Shown: positions 8,575 through 16,816, counted from the first letter of the stretch. The stretch: 28,948 nucleotides of DNA from Gemella haemolysans (GCF_901873445.1 NZ_CABFLN010000020.1:1-28948); one strand, 5' to 3'. Notes: generated from the letters alone by a model not told the origin. Translations and numbers: made by a program.

Positions 8575-8611
8575 ATTTTATCACAAAATCAATATTTTTT
8601 CATTATTAATA
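8575..8611 (-). promoter_or_regulatory. pip upstream motif, also found at pepP
   Basis: Minus strand TATTAATAATGAAAAA (8611-8596), 12 bases, TGATAAAAT (8583-8575). It is identical in both blocks and in spacing to the pepP region. The distance to the pip ATG is about 40 bases. Confidence 0.55.
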
Positions 8612-8780
8612 AAAAATAAAATTTTATATTTTATCATTAAAATAAATAAGATTTTTTTTAACACATTCAGTTATACTACAATTATAAAATTAACATAACA
8701 TAACTTTAATATAATCTGAATTAACTCTAAATTCACCTTATATACATGAATTTAAAATATTTAACTTTCGATAAGATTAT
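8612..8780. other. AT-rich spacer between pip and dtpT
   Basis: There is no credible coding sequence, no RNA gene and no clear hairpin between the pip promoter and the dtpT terminator. The stretch is extremely AT-rich. Confidence 0.6.
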
Positions 8781-8783
8781 ATA

Positions 8784-8820
8784 AAAAAATAAGTAGAAAT
8801 AAAATTCCTACTTATTTTTT
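8784..8820 (-). terminator. Terminator of dtpT
   Basis: AAATAAGTAG (8787-8796) pairs perfectly with CTACTTATTT (8808-8817). Runs of A before and T after make it work on either strand. It begins about 10 bp after the dtpT stop. Confidence 0.85.
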
Positions 8821-8829
8821 TATATTAAA

Positions 8830-10215
8830 TTAGTCTTCTACTAATGTTTCACCTTCGCGTAGTTCAACTAAGCTAGCTAATTTTTTCTCGAACATGAATA
8901 CTAATGCTGCTACTACTACACAGACAACACCAATTCCTAGTGAAAGTTTGATAATAGGTACTTCCGCCACAGCTGCATATAAGAAACTATATCCTTTAGC
9001 AGCCCCAAATGTTGCAACAATCCAAACAGCCATCATAATTGATAAGATGTGTTTTGGTGCATATTTAGATACGAATGAAGCTCCAAGTGGAGAGAAGAAC
9101 ATTTCAGCTACACTTAATACAATAAAGAATAACACTACCCAAAGAATACTAGCTTTTTGAGTTTCTGGAGCTCCTACTCCACGGCTAACTTCAGTTAGTG
9201 CTAACACACCAAATGTTGCCCCAAGAAGGAATAACGCGATTGATGCTTTTTTATATAAACTCCAGTCTCCTTGTGGACGATTAGCAAGTTTATACCATAA
9301 AGCACCTAAGATTGGCCCTAAAGCTATACAAGCAAAAGCATTAAGAGAATCTAACCATGATGTCGGAACTGTAAACGTACCTATCTTATCATCTACAAAT
9401 TTCGGCATGTAATCATATAAAATTACGTAAGTTAAATACCAGAATGTCCAGAAGATTACTGATAGTAATGAAATGATTACGATAGAGTATACACGACGAA
9501 CTTCGTATTTTTCTAATGAACGATTTACTTTAACTTTAGTGTCATGTTTTTCTTCACCTTCAGCAAAAGGACGCTTACCAACTTCTCCTAAAGATTTATA
9601 ACCTAAAACGAACCAGATTGCACCTATAATACAAAGTAATCCCGCTATTTTGAAGCACTGTAAGTATCCGTTTGAACTTGCTGTAGCAAGTTTAACATAT
9701 AAAACTCCTACTGCAGTAGTACCAACGAAAGACCCTATATTAATAAATGAATACATTGTTGAGAAAGCATCATCTTTACGTTTTTGATCTCCCTCAAAAA
9801 TTCGTCCTACTACCGCTTGCAGATTACCTTTGAAAAATCCAGTTCCAATAGAAACTAAAATAATCATTATCCACAGTGAAGAGTGTGACCCTACAAATCC
9901 TGCATAACCATATCCTAATCCCATCAATACAAGACCAACCGGAATTAGATATCTGGCCCCTATCAACTTATCAGCTATAAAACCTAATAATACTGGCGCA
10001 AGATAAGTAAATGCTACTAAGTTCGACTGCATTGCTGCACCTTCAACTTTACCAAGCCCAAGACCACTTTCGCCCATTCCTCCAGAAATCACAGCTGCTG
10101 TAACATAAATAATAATCAGCCATTTAGAAGAATAATAAGCACAGCGTTCGAAAGCGAACGTAATTGAACTCATATAAAAACTCCACGGTTTACCGTGTTT
10201 TACCGTTTCTGACAT
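8830..10215 (-). CDS. dtpT: Proton-dependent oligopeptide transporter (POT/PTR2)
   Basis: This multi-spanning membrane symporter (461 residues, about 12-14 hydrophobic segments) imports di- and tripeptides with protons. The first helix has FAFERCAYYSSKW, recognisable as the ExxER-FxYY proton-coupling motif, though the first Glu position is not conserved. GFFKGNLQAVVGRIFE and the following DDAFSTMYSFINIGSF match the POT signature with F-Y-x-x-I-N-x-G. A run of charged residues near 215-235 separates the two halves. Upstream is a strong promoter and a small hairpin in the leader. It is transcribed away from pepQ, and the two share a 115-bp control region between their promoters. Confidence 0.92.
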   Translation of the reverse strand: MSETVKHGKPWSFYMSSITFAFERCAYYSSKWLIIIYVTAAVISGGMGESGLGLGKVEGAAMQSNLVAFTYLAPVLLGFIADKLIGARYLIPVGLVLMGLGYGYAGFVGSHSSLWIMIILVSIGTGFFKGNLQAVVGRIFEGDQKRKDDAFSTMYSFINIGSFVGTTAVGVLYVKLATASSNGYLQCFKIAGLLCIIGAIWFVLGYKSLGEVGKRPFAEGEEKHDTKVKVNRSLEKYEVRRVYSIVIISLLSVIFWTFWYLTYVILYDYMPKFVDDKIGTFTVPTSWLDSLNAFACIALGPILGALWYKLANRPQGDWSLYKKASIALFLLGATFGVLALTEVSRGVGAPETQKASILWVVLFFIVLSVAEMFFSPLGASFVSKYAPKHILSIMMAVWIVATFGAAKGYSFLYAAVAEVPIIKLSLGIGVVCVVVAALVFMFEKKLASLVELREGETLVED

Positions 10216-10233
10216 AAAAACCCCTTCTTTCTT

Positions 10234-10249
10234 TGGTGGTTACCCACCA
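10234..10249 (-). other. Leader hairpin of dtpT
   Basis: TGGTGG/CCACCA with a 4-base loop lies between the dtpT transcript start and its ribosome site. On the plus strand it is followed by TTTTTTTC and would look like a terminator, but nothing on that strand needs one. A 5' stabilising stem or a block to antisense transcription are the options. Confidence 0.5.
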
Positions 10250-10260
10250 TTTTTTTCTCT

Positions 10261-10289
10261 ATTATAACACAACATATTTTATCATTCAA
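10261..10289 (-). promoter_or_regulatory. Promoter of dtpT
   Basis: Minus strand TTGAAT (10289-10284), 17 bp, TGTTATAAT (extended -10, hexamer 10266-10261). Confidence 0.75.
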
Positions 10290-10330
10290 CTATTTTCCAG
10301 AAAACATTACAGATATTCTTATAATCACTA

Positions 10331-10359
10331 TTGTATTTAATTATTGTAAATGCTATAAT
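10331..10359 (+). promoter_or_regulatory. Promoter of pepQ
   Basis: TTGTAT (10331-10336), 17 bp, TATAAT (10354-10359) with an extended TGC before it. It is divergent from the dtpT promoter, 41 bp away. Confidence 0.75.
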
Positions 10360-10399
10360 TATATTAAAGTTCATAATATTTTTAAAGGAGTTGTATAAT

Positions 10400-11479
10400 A
10401 TGAAACTTTCAAGAACTAATAAAATTTTATCTAAAATGAAAGAACAAGGGATTAATCAAGCTCTTATTAGCGACCCTTATTCAATCTTCTATTTAACAGG
10501 GCACCTAGAACATCCAGGTGAAAGATTTTATGCAGTACTTCTTGATGAAAGTGGGAATCATAAACTTTTCATCAACGCTTTATTCCCACTGGATAAAGAT
10601 TTAGGTTTAGAAAAAGTAGTTTATTCTGATACTGATAAACCTATAGAAATTCTATCAAAATCTATTCCTAATGGTTCAGTAGTTGGAATTGATAAAGTTC
10701 TTCCAGCTAGATTTTTACTACCACTTATGGATTATCTACCAGAAAGTAAATTCGTAGATGTATCTCAAATCGTTGACCGTGTTCGTATGATTAAAGATGA
10801 AGAAGAAAAAGAACTTATGCGTCGCGCTTCTCTTCTTAACGATGAGGCTTGCCAACGTGTTATCAATAGTATTTCTGCTGAAAAATCTGAAAAAGATATT
10901 GTAAAAGATCTACTTGCTATCCACGAAGATTTAGGAGTAGAAGGACTATCATTTGATCCAATTATTGGATATGGAGCTAACGGAGCTAATCCCCACGGTA
11001 CAGTAGGAGATAGATATCTAAAACCAGGTGATTCAATTATAATCGATATGGGTGGTATTAAAGACAACTACTGTTCTGACATGACTCGTACTGTGTTCTG
11101 GAAACAACCAAGCGAAAAAGCTCGCGAGGTATTCGAAACTGTATTAGAAGCACAAAAACGTGGTGTTGCTCTTGTTAAACCAGGTGTTAGATTCTGCGAT
11201 ATTGATGCAGCTTGTCGTGACTACATAACTGAAAAAGGATATGGTGAATTCTTTACACACCGTACAGGTCACCACATCGGTCTTGAATGCCACGAATATG
11301 GAGACATTTCTAGCGTTAACGAAACTAAGTGTGAACCTGGTATGATTTTCTCTATTGAACCAGGTATTTATCTTCCAGGAGAATTCGGTGTTCGTATTGA
11401 AGACTTAGTTCTTGTTACAGAAGATGGTTGTGAAGTTTTAAACAAACTTAACAAAGAACTAGTTGTTGTAGGGGAATAA
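10400..11479 (+). CDS. pepQ: Xaa-Pro dipeptidase (M24B)
   Basis: PepQ cleaves Xaa-Pro dipeptides in the cytoplasm. I place the start at 10400 (MKLSRTNKIL), preceded by AAAGGAG. This gives 359 residues, the usual PepQ length. An upstream in-frame ATG at 10331 overlaps the promoter and can be discarded. The M24 ligands are complete: two Asp in IDMGGIKDNYCSDMTRT, His in HRTGHHIGLECHEYG, Glu in SIEPGIYLPG and Glu in RIEDLVLV. It is read away from the peptide transporter, so import and the last step of proline-peptide breakdown share one control region. Confidence 0.95.
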   Translation: MKLSRTNKILSKMKEQGINQALISDPYSIFYLTGHLEHPGERFYAVLLDESGNHKLFINALFPLDKDLGLEKVVYSDTDKPIEILSKSIPNGSVVGIDKVLPARFLLPLMDYLPESKFVDVSQIVDRVRMIKDEEEKELMRRASLLNDEACQRVINSISAEKSEKDIVKDLLAIHEDLGVEGLSFDPIIGYGANGANPHGTVGDRYLKPGDSIIIDMGGIKDNYCSDMTRTVFWKQPSEKAREVFETVLEAQKRGVALVKPGVRFCDIDAACRDYITEKGYGEFFTHRTGHHIGLECHEYGDISSVNETKCEPGMIFSIEPGIYLPGEFGVRIEDLVLVTEDGCEVLNKLNKELVVVGE

Positions 11480-11532
11480 CTATATATAATGTTATAACGT
11501 AAAATCTCAAATTTTAAATCCTTTCATTAATT

Positions 11533-11564
11533 AAAGACGATTGATAAATTTATCAATCGTCTTT
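11533..11564. terminator. Bidirectional terminator between pepQ and the hydrolase
   Basis: A 32-bp perfect palindrome with 16-bp arms (AAAGACGATTGATAAA and its complement) is followed by CTTTTATT on the plus strand. It serves pepQ, and probably also the convergent hydrolase gene. Confidence 0.88.
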
Positions 11565-11567
11565 CTT

Positions 11568-12494
11568 TTATTCAAAATGTTTCTTTAAAAATTCTCCTAC
11601 AATCTTCCAATACTGCTCTCTATATTTTCTTTCAGCTTGAACGTGCTTCATGCCAGGAAAACTATGGAATTCTTTTTCTGAAGTTATTAAATCATAAGCT
11701 TGTTTACCGTGTTCTAAAGGAACAAAACCATCTTCTTCACCGTGCAATACTAAGGCAGGTAGTTTCGTTTCTTTCAGTGCTTTTGTAGCATCCACATCAC
11801 CAAAAAAGTATCCTGCTCGAATTTTAGTTACTGTATTCGCTGCTGGAATAACTGGGAAACTTGGTAAATTAAATAATTTTTTCAATTGATAAGTAAACTC
11901 TACTTTCAAATTTACATATCCACTATCTTCTATAAAAGTTTTTACATTTGATGGTAAGTTTTTACCTACTGCATTCATTACAGTAGCAGCTCCCATACTA
12001 ATACCAAACAATGCAGTATCAGCATTATTATTTTCTGCTGATATTTTCTTCACCCAATTAACTAAATCATCAGAATCATAGCCACCCATTGAAATAAAGT
12101 CACCTTCACTATTACCGTGAGCTATTAAGTCCGGAGCAAAAACACTATATCCCATATCGTAGAATTTTTTAATATAGTTAGCCATTTTCTTAGCATCACT
12201 AGTGTATCCATGAACTACAAAAATCCATTTTTTAGCATTAGGATTAACAAACTTATAACCTACCAGCTTGTTCTTGGTAACAGACTCCATTTCTGTAATT
12301 TGCTTCGTCTCGTCAAACCACTTGTTTATGGCTGTTTTATCCTCTTTACTACCATCACTATCTTGATTTACTATACCACTTTTATCAACTTTCGGATTCA
12401 ACCCAAAGTTATAGAAATAATTTCCAACAAAACCAAATGCAACAACTAAAACAATTAGTAGTGTTGCTAATATTTTCTTAAAATGCTTTTTCAC
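11568..12494 (-). CDS. Membrane-anchored or secreted alpha/beta hydrolase
   Basis: This is a 308-residue hydrolase with an uncleaved anchor or signal at residues 9-30. The fold markers are the oxyanion strand FVVHGYTSDAKK, the APDLIAHGNS segment, the nucleophile elbow FGISMGAATV (Ser near 167), LVLHGEEDGFVP (acid) and GMKHVQAE (His). This matches the YqkD/BAAT-like group of extracytoplasmic serine hydrolases. The substrate is unknown. Translation starts at a GTG (12494) with AAAGGTAGAC upstream. It converges on pepQ and lies after the flavoprotein gene, from which a terminator separates it, so it is probably an independent unit. Confidence 0.85.
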   Translation of the reverse strand: MKKHFKKILATLLIVLVVAFGFVGNYFYNFGLNPKVDKSGIVNQDSDGSKEDKTAINKWFDETKQITEMESVTKNKLVGYKFVNPNAKKWIFVVHGYTSDAKKMANYIKKFYDMGYSVFAPDLIAHGNSEGDFISMGGYDSDDLVNWVKKISAENNNADTALFGISMGAATVMNAVGKNLPSNVKTFIEDSGYVNLKVEFTYQLKKLFNLPSFPVIPAANTVTKIRAGYFFGDVDATKALKETKLPALVLHGEEDGFVPLEHGKQAYDLITSEKEFHSFPGMKHVQAERKYREQYWKIVGEFLKKHFE

Positions 12495-12569
12495 TTTTGT
12501 CTACCTTTCATTTTCAATTTCAATAAAACTATTATACTATTGCTTCCAATAAAAGTAAACAAAAAATAA

Positions 12570-12602
12570 CACCAATAGAGACTTCTAATATCTCTATTGG
12601 TG
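12570..12602 (-). terminator. Terminator of the flavoprotein gene
   Basis: 12-bp perfect arms CACCAATAGAGA / TCTCTATTGGTG with a 9-base loop. On the minus strand TTATTTTTTG follows. Confidence 0.88.
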
Positions 12603-12611
12603 CACTTTGTA

Positions 12612-13757
12612 TTATTCTATTCCGTATTTTTCTTTAATAGCATCTGCTACAACCATACCCGTAAACCATGCTACCATTAAATTATATCCACCGATTTCTC
12701 CATGTAAATCTAGTATCTCACCCGCAAAATATAAATTCTCTATTTTTTTGTGACTACAAGTTTTCGGACTTACTACTTTTAAATCTACTCCTCCCGCAGT
12801 TGTAAATGCATATTCTAAAGGCATCGTCTTAACATCAATTAATTCATAACGTTTGATTTTCGTTACAAACTTCCTTAACTCCTTCTTACTAACATTTTCT
12901 GGGAAATATTTTTCTATCATAAAATTGTAAAAGCTCTTAGGTAATTTCCCTTGTAGGAATTTATTATCTTCCCACAATTTAGCAAATAGTTCCTCTTCAT
13001 TTAGTTCAGGATAAAAATCCAAGTAAAACTTATCTTCAGGATACCTTGCTACAAACTCACCCATAGATATTGATAACGGACCACTTAATCCTTTATGTGT
13101 AAACAACAAATCTCCGCTTCTTTCATTTTTCTTATGGAACATCCTCACATTTTGCAGTGCAACTCCTGACAGTTCTCTAAAATCTTCAAAAACTAAAGCT
13201 ACCTCACTAGGATATATTTTCGTAATCTTAATCCCGTGTTTTTTTAAAATTCTATGTAGTGAACCATCACTTCCGCTCTGAGGGTATGTTTTTCCACCTG
13301 CACACACTACTATATTCTTTCCATAGTATGTATCCACATTTGTTTTTATACCTACTAGTTTATCATCTTCAAATACTAAGTCTTCTACTTTTTCCTTATA
13401 GTTAATCTTTGCATGGTCTATTTTAAAAGCATTAACTACATCTCTAGCCTTCTCACTAGCTGGATATAATCTTCTATTTTCTTGTTTTAATTTCAAATTA
13501 TGTTTATCAAAAAACTTCTTAACATTATATTTATGATACGCACTTCTTAAAAATCTACCATTATGAACAGCGGCTACAAAATCCTCAGCATTATCGCTAC
13601 TCATAACATTACAACGCCCATTACCAGTTAAAAGCAATTTTATCCCCGCTCTTCTATTTTGCTCAAGAACCAGAACTTTTAAGCCACTATCATTAAGCCT
13701 ATCTGCTATCATAAGTCCGGCACTACCAAGACCTATTACAATTACATCATATTTCAT
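12612..13757 (-). CDS. HI0933-type FAD-dependent oxidoreductase
   Basis: This is a 381-residue flavoprotein of the HI0933/YtfP (BaiN-like) group. The N-terminal Rossmann motif is VIVIGLGSAGLMIADRL with the adenine-ribose acid in VLVLEQN. It is followed by the family signature NRRAGIKLLLTGNGRCNV. A second FAD contact is VVCAGGKTYPQSGSDG, and the C-terminal LYFAGEILDLHGEIGGYNL is conserved. The first GxGxxG position is standard. The physiological substrate of the family in Firmicutes is unsettled, so I give no gene name. GGAGAAAG lies rather far (about 12 bases) upstream of the ATG. Its own terminator follows. Confidence 0.88.
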   Translation of the reverse strand: MKYDVIVIGLGSAGLMIADRLNDSGLKVLVLEQNRRAGIKLLLTGNGRCNVMSSDNAEDFVAAVHNGRFLRSAYHKYNVKKFFDKHNLKLKQENRRLYPASEKARDVVNAFKIDHAKINYKEKVEDLVFEDDKLVGIKTNVDTYYGKNIVVCAGGKTYPQSGSDGSLHRILKKHGIKITKIYPSEVALVFEDFRELSGVALQNVRMFHKKNERSGDLLFTHKGLSGPLSISMGEFVARYPEDKFYLDFYPELNEEELFAKLWEDNKFLQGKLPKSFYNFMIEKYFPENVSKKELRKFVTKIKRYELIDVKTMPLEYAFTTAGGVDLKVVSPKTCSHKKIENLYFAGEILDLHGEIGGYNLMVAWFTGMVVADAIKEKYGIE

Positions 13758-13936
13758 CTTAAATCTCTACTTTCTCCTATTTAATCAAACATCATCTAAT
13801 TATAACATGGAATAATTTAGTTGCAAATTTTTCCTCATAAAATTTATTATAAGATTATTTACAATAGTTAAAATTTTTTAAATCTCCTCCTTCTTATTGG
13901 AATTTTTCCTTATTTTGTAATATACTAGAATGTATG

Positions 13937-14003
13937 TGTTTAGAATTACTTTCTTCCTCATTATTACTAAAAAATAAACAAAAGGAAAAAACTATTCTAA
14001 ACA
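13937..14003 (+). promoter_or_regulatory. Long-range inverted repeat in the leader of the PBP-like gene
   Basis: TGTTTAGAAT (13937-13946) is the exact complement of ATTCTAAACA (13994-14003), with 47 bases between. The second arm ends 24 bp before the ATG, close to the ribosome site AAAGGATTG. A likely promoter lies just upstream (TTGGAA, 18 bp, TATACT, about 13897-13926). The pairing would bring the transcript start close to the ribosome site. Function is not known. Confidence 0.45.
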
Positions 14004-14027
14004 AGTTTGAAATAAAGGATTGAAATA

Positions 14028-15230
14028 ATGAAACTAAAAAAAATTAGTATTTTGATTTTACTTCTTGTTTTTTTAATTCCAAACTTCACAAAAGCTGAAG
14101 ATAACTTCCTAGATAATAATGCGGTAATTGATTTTAGCGACGTTAATTCTCATCTAGTTGTTTCGGAATTAAATACTGGAAAAATCATTTCTAAACGTGG
14201 AGAAAATGAAAAAGTATCAGTAGGTAAACTTCCTAATTATCTTGCACTTTACCTACTTGCTGACAATTTAAAAAATAATAAAATAACATTAGATTCAAAA
14301 ATTGATATTAAAAATAGTGATGATATATTAACTAAATATAAATTTGAATCAGCTATTACCGTTAAAGATGCTATCTTCTTATTAGAAAATGAAGCGTCAA
14401 ATGGTCTTAACCAAGCAATCTTTAGTCATTTCAATATCGATATTACAAAAGCTAAGGATATACTTGCAACTATGTCTCTTAACGATACAAAACTAGAGAC
14501 TTTTGATAACAACAGTTCTAATAATATTAGTACTGCGAAAAATATTTCATATCTGACTAGTTTAATATTAAGAACTTATCCAGAAATAACAGAAATAACA
14601 AAAAATCCAGAACACACACTTGCTACTGGAGAAAAAATTAAAAATAGTATTGAATTTAAAGAATCTGATAAATTTAGAGTTTTAGGATTAGATTATTCTG
14701 AAAAGAACAGTGTTACATACGCATATAGCGGTAATACTAAACTTATAATTACAGTTTTAAATCAAAGCGATGATAAAGCTGCTTATTTCGAAAAACTTCA
14801 GAAATCTTACGACTACTTATTTACGAATTATCACTATAAACTAGCACTTAAAGCTGGTACTTATACAATAAATAATGAAAAAATTACCTTCAATGAAGAT
14901 ATTTATGATTTATTCTATGAAAAACATTCTATAAAAGATGTGACATATTTACTAATGAATAAGAAAATACTTCTTTTCCAAAAATATGAAACTACATCTG
15001 CAAATGAAGGAACAGTTTTTTCTGAGTTTGCCTCTAATATTAACACTGGTACATTCGATAAAGTTAAGTCAAACTTTATCAATGATGAAAACTTTGATAA
15101 AAAAGATAACTACGAAAAAACTACTATTGTTATAGATCGTACGAAGTACTTTGCTACTGGTATACTGGCAATATATACACTTGTTTTTGCAGCACTATAC
15201 GTCATGAGACAAGTGGTTAGAAAGGATTAG
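14028..15230 (+). CDS. D-alanyl-D-alanine carboxypeptidase-like protein with degenerate active site
   Basis: This exported membrane protein is of the serine-type DD-peptidase (DacA/S11) fold. It has a signal peptide (1-23, cut after FTKA), a peptidase-like domain (about 35-250), a second beta-rich part, and a C-terminal membrane anchor (about 372-395) ending RQVVRKD, the topology of PBP5 relatives. SVGK at 64-67 fits the SxxK motif. The SxN position reads ENEAS (120-124) where SGND is usual, and the KTG box region reads RVLGLDYS (217-224). Two of three catalytic motifs are thus lost, so it may be a scaffold or regulator and not an enzyme. The yutD homologue starts 2 bp after its stop. Confidence 0.72.
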   Translation: MKLKKISILILLLVFLIPNFTKAEDNFLDNNAVIDFSDVNSHLVVSELNTGKIISKRGENEKVSVGKLPNYLALYLLADNLKNNKITLDSKIDIKNSDDILTKYKFESAITVKDAIFLLENEASNGLNQAIFSHFNIDITKAKDILATMSLNDTKLETFDNNSSNNISTAKNISYLTSLILRTYPEITEITKNPEHTLATGEKIKNSIEFKESDKFRVLGLDYSEKNSVTYAYSGNTKLIITVLNQSDDKAAYFEKLQKSYDYLFTNYHYKLALKAGTYTINNEKITFNEDIYDLFYEKHSIKDVTYLLMNKKILLFQKYETTSANEGTVFSEFASNINTGTFDKVKSNFINDENFDKKDNYEKTTIVIDRTKYFATGILAIYTLVFAALYVMRQVVRKD

Positions 15231-15232
15231 AT

Positions 15233-15520
15233 ATGGAGCAAAATAATTTAGTTTTTGAAGTAGAAGGTGCTATTTACGAACTTGTCTACAATTTTAAAGA
15301 TGCCTTTCAAAAAGAAACGTTTGAAGAGAAATTAGTAGACGTTTTAAAAAATAAACCCTATATTGTCGGAGATATTTCTCATGAAAAACTACGACTTACT
15401 GGATTTATTTTAACAAAGGATAACAATAATCCTAAGAACATAAACAACCTTGAAGATTACATTCTAGAATACTGTAATTTTGGAGCACCGTTCTTTGTAG
15501 TAAAAAAACGAAACTCATAA
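15233..15520 (+). CDS. yutD: YutD-like cytosolic protein
   Basis: A small 95-residue protein. The pattern YELVYNFKDAF, then EKLVDVLKNKPYIVGDIS, then LRLTGF fits the YutD family, which is widespread in Firmicutes and of unknown function. It starts 2 bp after the preceding stop, with AAAGGATTAG as ribosome site inside the upstream gene's last codons, so the two are translated from one message. The end, GAPFFVVKKR, is compatible with a short basic tail. The assignment rests on the remembered family pattern, not on an alignment. Confidence 0.72.
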   Translation: MEQNNLVFEVEGAIYELVYNFKDAFQKETFEEKLVDVLKNKPYIVGDISHEKLRLTGFILTKDNNNPKNINNLEDYILEYCNFGAPFFVVKKRNS

Positions 15521-15523
15521 AAG

Positions 15524-15561
15524 AAATACCTAAGCTGAGATTTTTCTCAACTTAGGTATTT
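15524..15561. terminator. Bidirectional terminator
   Basis: AAATACCTAAG (15524-15534) pairs with CTTAGGTATTT (15551-15561), with an inner TGAG/CTCA stem. A and T runs flank it. It serves the plus-strand operon and the convergent lactonase gene. Confidence 0.88.
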
Positions 15562-15563
15562 TT

Positions 15564-16580
15564 CTATATAAACTTAGCACATACAGCTTCAGGAACAGTA
15601 ATCTCTGAATCAACAACTATTAACTTTCCTGTCGTTTTATCTATTCGATATACAGTAATCGTTCCACTATTTTCATTCGTAGCTAGCGCAAATTTATTAT
15701 CTTTTGATAAATCAAAATCTCTAGGCCCTTTACCAAAAGTACTAATAGTTTGAATTTGTTTTAATCCATCTTTAGTATTTTCAAAAACAACTATCGCATC
15801 TTGTCCTCTGTTAGAAACATATATATACTTATTGTCATTTGAAATTTTAATCGCACTTCCTTTATTTTCTAAAGTAAAGCCTTCTGGTAATGTAGAATAA
15901 TATGTTGGATTAGCTAAATTTCCCTTTCCATCATAATCAAATGTAATTATTTCACTAGTAAGTTCCGTCATTACAAAAGCTTGTTTTTCATCACTACTAA
16001 ATACTATATGACGAACTCCACTTCCATCTTTAGCTTTAAAAGTAGCTACTTTTTCTAAAACTCCCTCATTAAGTTTATATGATGTAATTTCATCAGTTCC
16101 TAAATCACACGAGAAGACATATTTTTCACTTGGAGTAAAGCCAGAGAAATGAACATGAGGTTTTTCTTGTCTTTCATGTACTCCACTTCCTTCATGATGG
16201 TCAGTCGATAGAAGTTTCACTAATTTCCCATTTTCAACAGAGTAACTATCAATTGTACCTAAATGATAGTTGGCTGATAATAAAGTATTTTTTTCTGAGT
16301 TCAATTCCACATAACAAGGAGGATTTCCTTCTTGAGCTACTGATGTTAATTCTTTCAAGTTACCATTCTCTTCAACCTCAAAGCTAGAAACAGCTCCTTT
16401 TCCATCTACTCTAGATACACTATATAAATACTTGTTATCATTAGACAATGCTAAATACGTTGGATTGTCAACCTTCGCTGTATTTCTAACTTCTAACACT
16501 TTCCCTTCTTCTGATAAGTCTACTAAGTATATCCCTTCACTGTCTTGTTTTGTATATGTTCCAATATATGCTCTTACCAT
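15564..16580 (-). CDS. Seven-bladed lactonase family protein (6-phosphogluconolactonase-like)
   Basis: This 338-residue beta-propeller protein is of the YkgB/Pgl lactonase family. Repeated blade motifs include AYIGTYTKQDSEGIY at the start, NPTYLALSNDNKYLYSV, HVHFSGFTPSEKYVFSCDLGTDEI (metal/active-site region), RHIVFSSDEKQAFV, ISNDNKYIYVSNRGQDAI and GKGPRDFDLSKDNKFALATNENSGTI. Members hydrolyse 6-phosphogluconolactone in the oxidative pentose phosphate path. Whether this organism has the rest of that path cannot be seen here. AGGAGGAAAAATA precedes the ATG. It has no signal peptide and is transcribed alone. Confidence 0.88.
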   Translation of the reverse strand: MVRAYIGTYTKQDSEGIYLVDLSEEGKVLEVRNTAKVDNPTYLALSNDNKYLYSVSRVDGKGAVSSFEVEENGNLKELTSVAQEGNPPCYVELNSEKNTLLSANYHLGTIDSYSVENGKLVKLLSTDHHEGSGVHERQEKPHVHFSGFTPSEKYVFSCDLGTDEITSYKLNEGVLEKVATFKAKDGSGVRHIVFSSDEKQAFVMTELTSEIITFDYDGKGNLANPTYYSTLPEGFTLENKGSAIKISNDNKYIYVSNRGQDAIVVFENTKDGLKQIQTISTFGKGPRDFDLSKDNKFALATNENSGTITVYRIDKTTGKLIVVDSEITVPEAVCAKFI

Positions 16581-16608
16581 TATTTTTCCTCCTACTTTCT
16601 ATATATTA

Positions 16609-16617
16609 ATTATAACA
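16609..16617 (-). promoter_or_regulatory. Extended -10 of the lactonase gene
   Basis: Minus strand TGTTATAAT with hexamer at 16614-16609, about 30 bases before the ATG. The -35 is poor (TTATAA at an 18-bp spacing). Confidence 0.5.
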
Positions 16618-16810
16618 TTTTCCAAAAAATTTTTATAAAATTTTCTCTCACCTATTATTCGTATAAACCAAAATTATCATTTATTTTGAAAACTAAAAAT
16701 CATATTTTGCGGATTTTTTATCATTTTCATAAAGTTAAAATTCGTTTTTTGTTGTTTTTTTGTCAAAAAATCAATTTTTCGAAGAAAAAAACTCCAAAAA
16801 TTCTAACATT
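16618..16810. other. AT-rich divergent spacer upstream of guaA
   Basis: No gene, RNA or convincing regulatory fold is visible in this stretch. In particular I see no purine riboswitch core, and the guaA leader is only about 35 bases. Long T and A runs dominate. Confidence 0.55.
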
Positions 16811-16816
16811 TAAGAT

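Noticed and set aside
10234..10256. Plus-strand terminator GGTGG..CCACC with T7
   Set aside because: No plus-strand gene precedes it. It is better explained as a leader stem of dtpT.
10284..10310. CodY-like box (ATTTTCCAGAAAACA) between dtpT and pepQ
   Set aside because: It matches AATTTTCWGAAAATT with about four mismatches. In DNA this AT-rich such matches are frequent, so it is not listed as a site, although CodY control of peptide genes would make sense.
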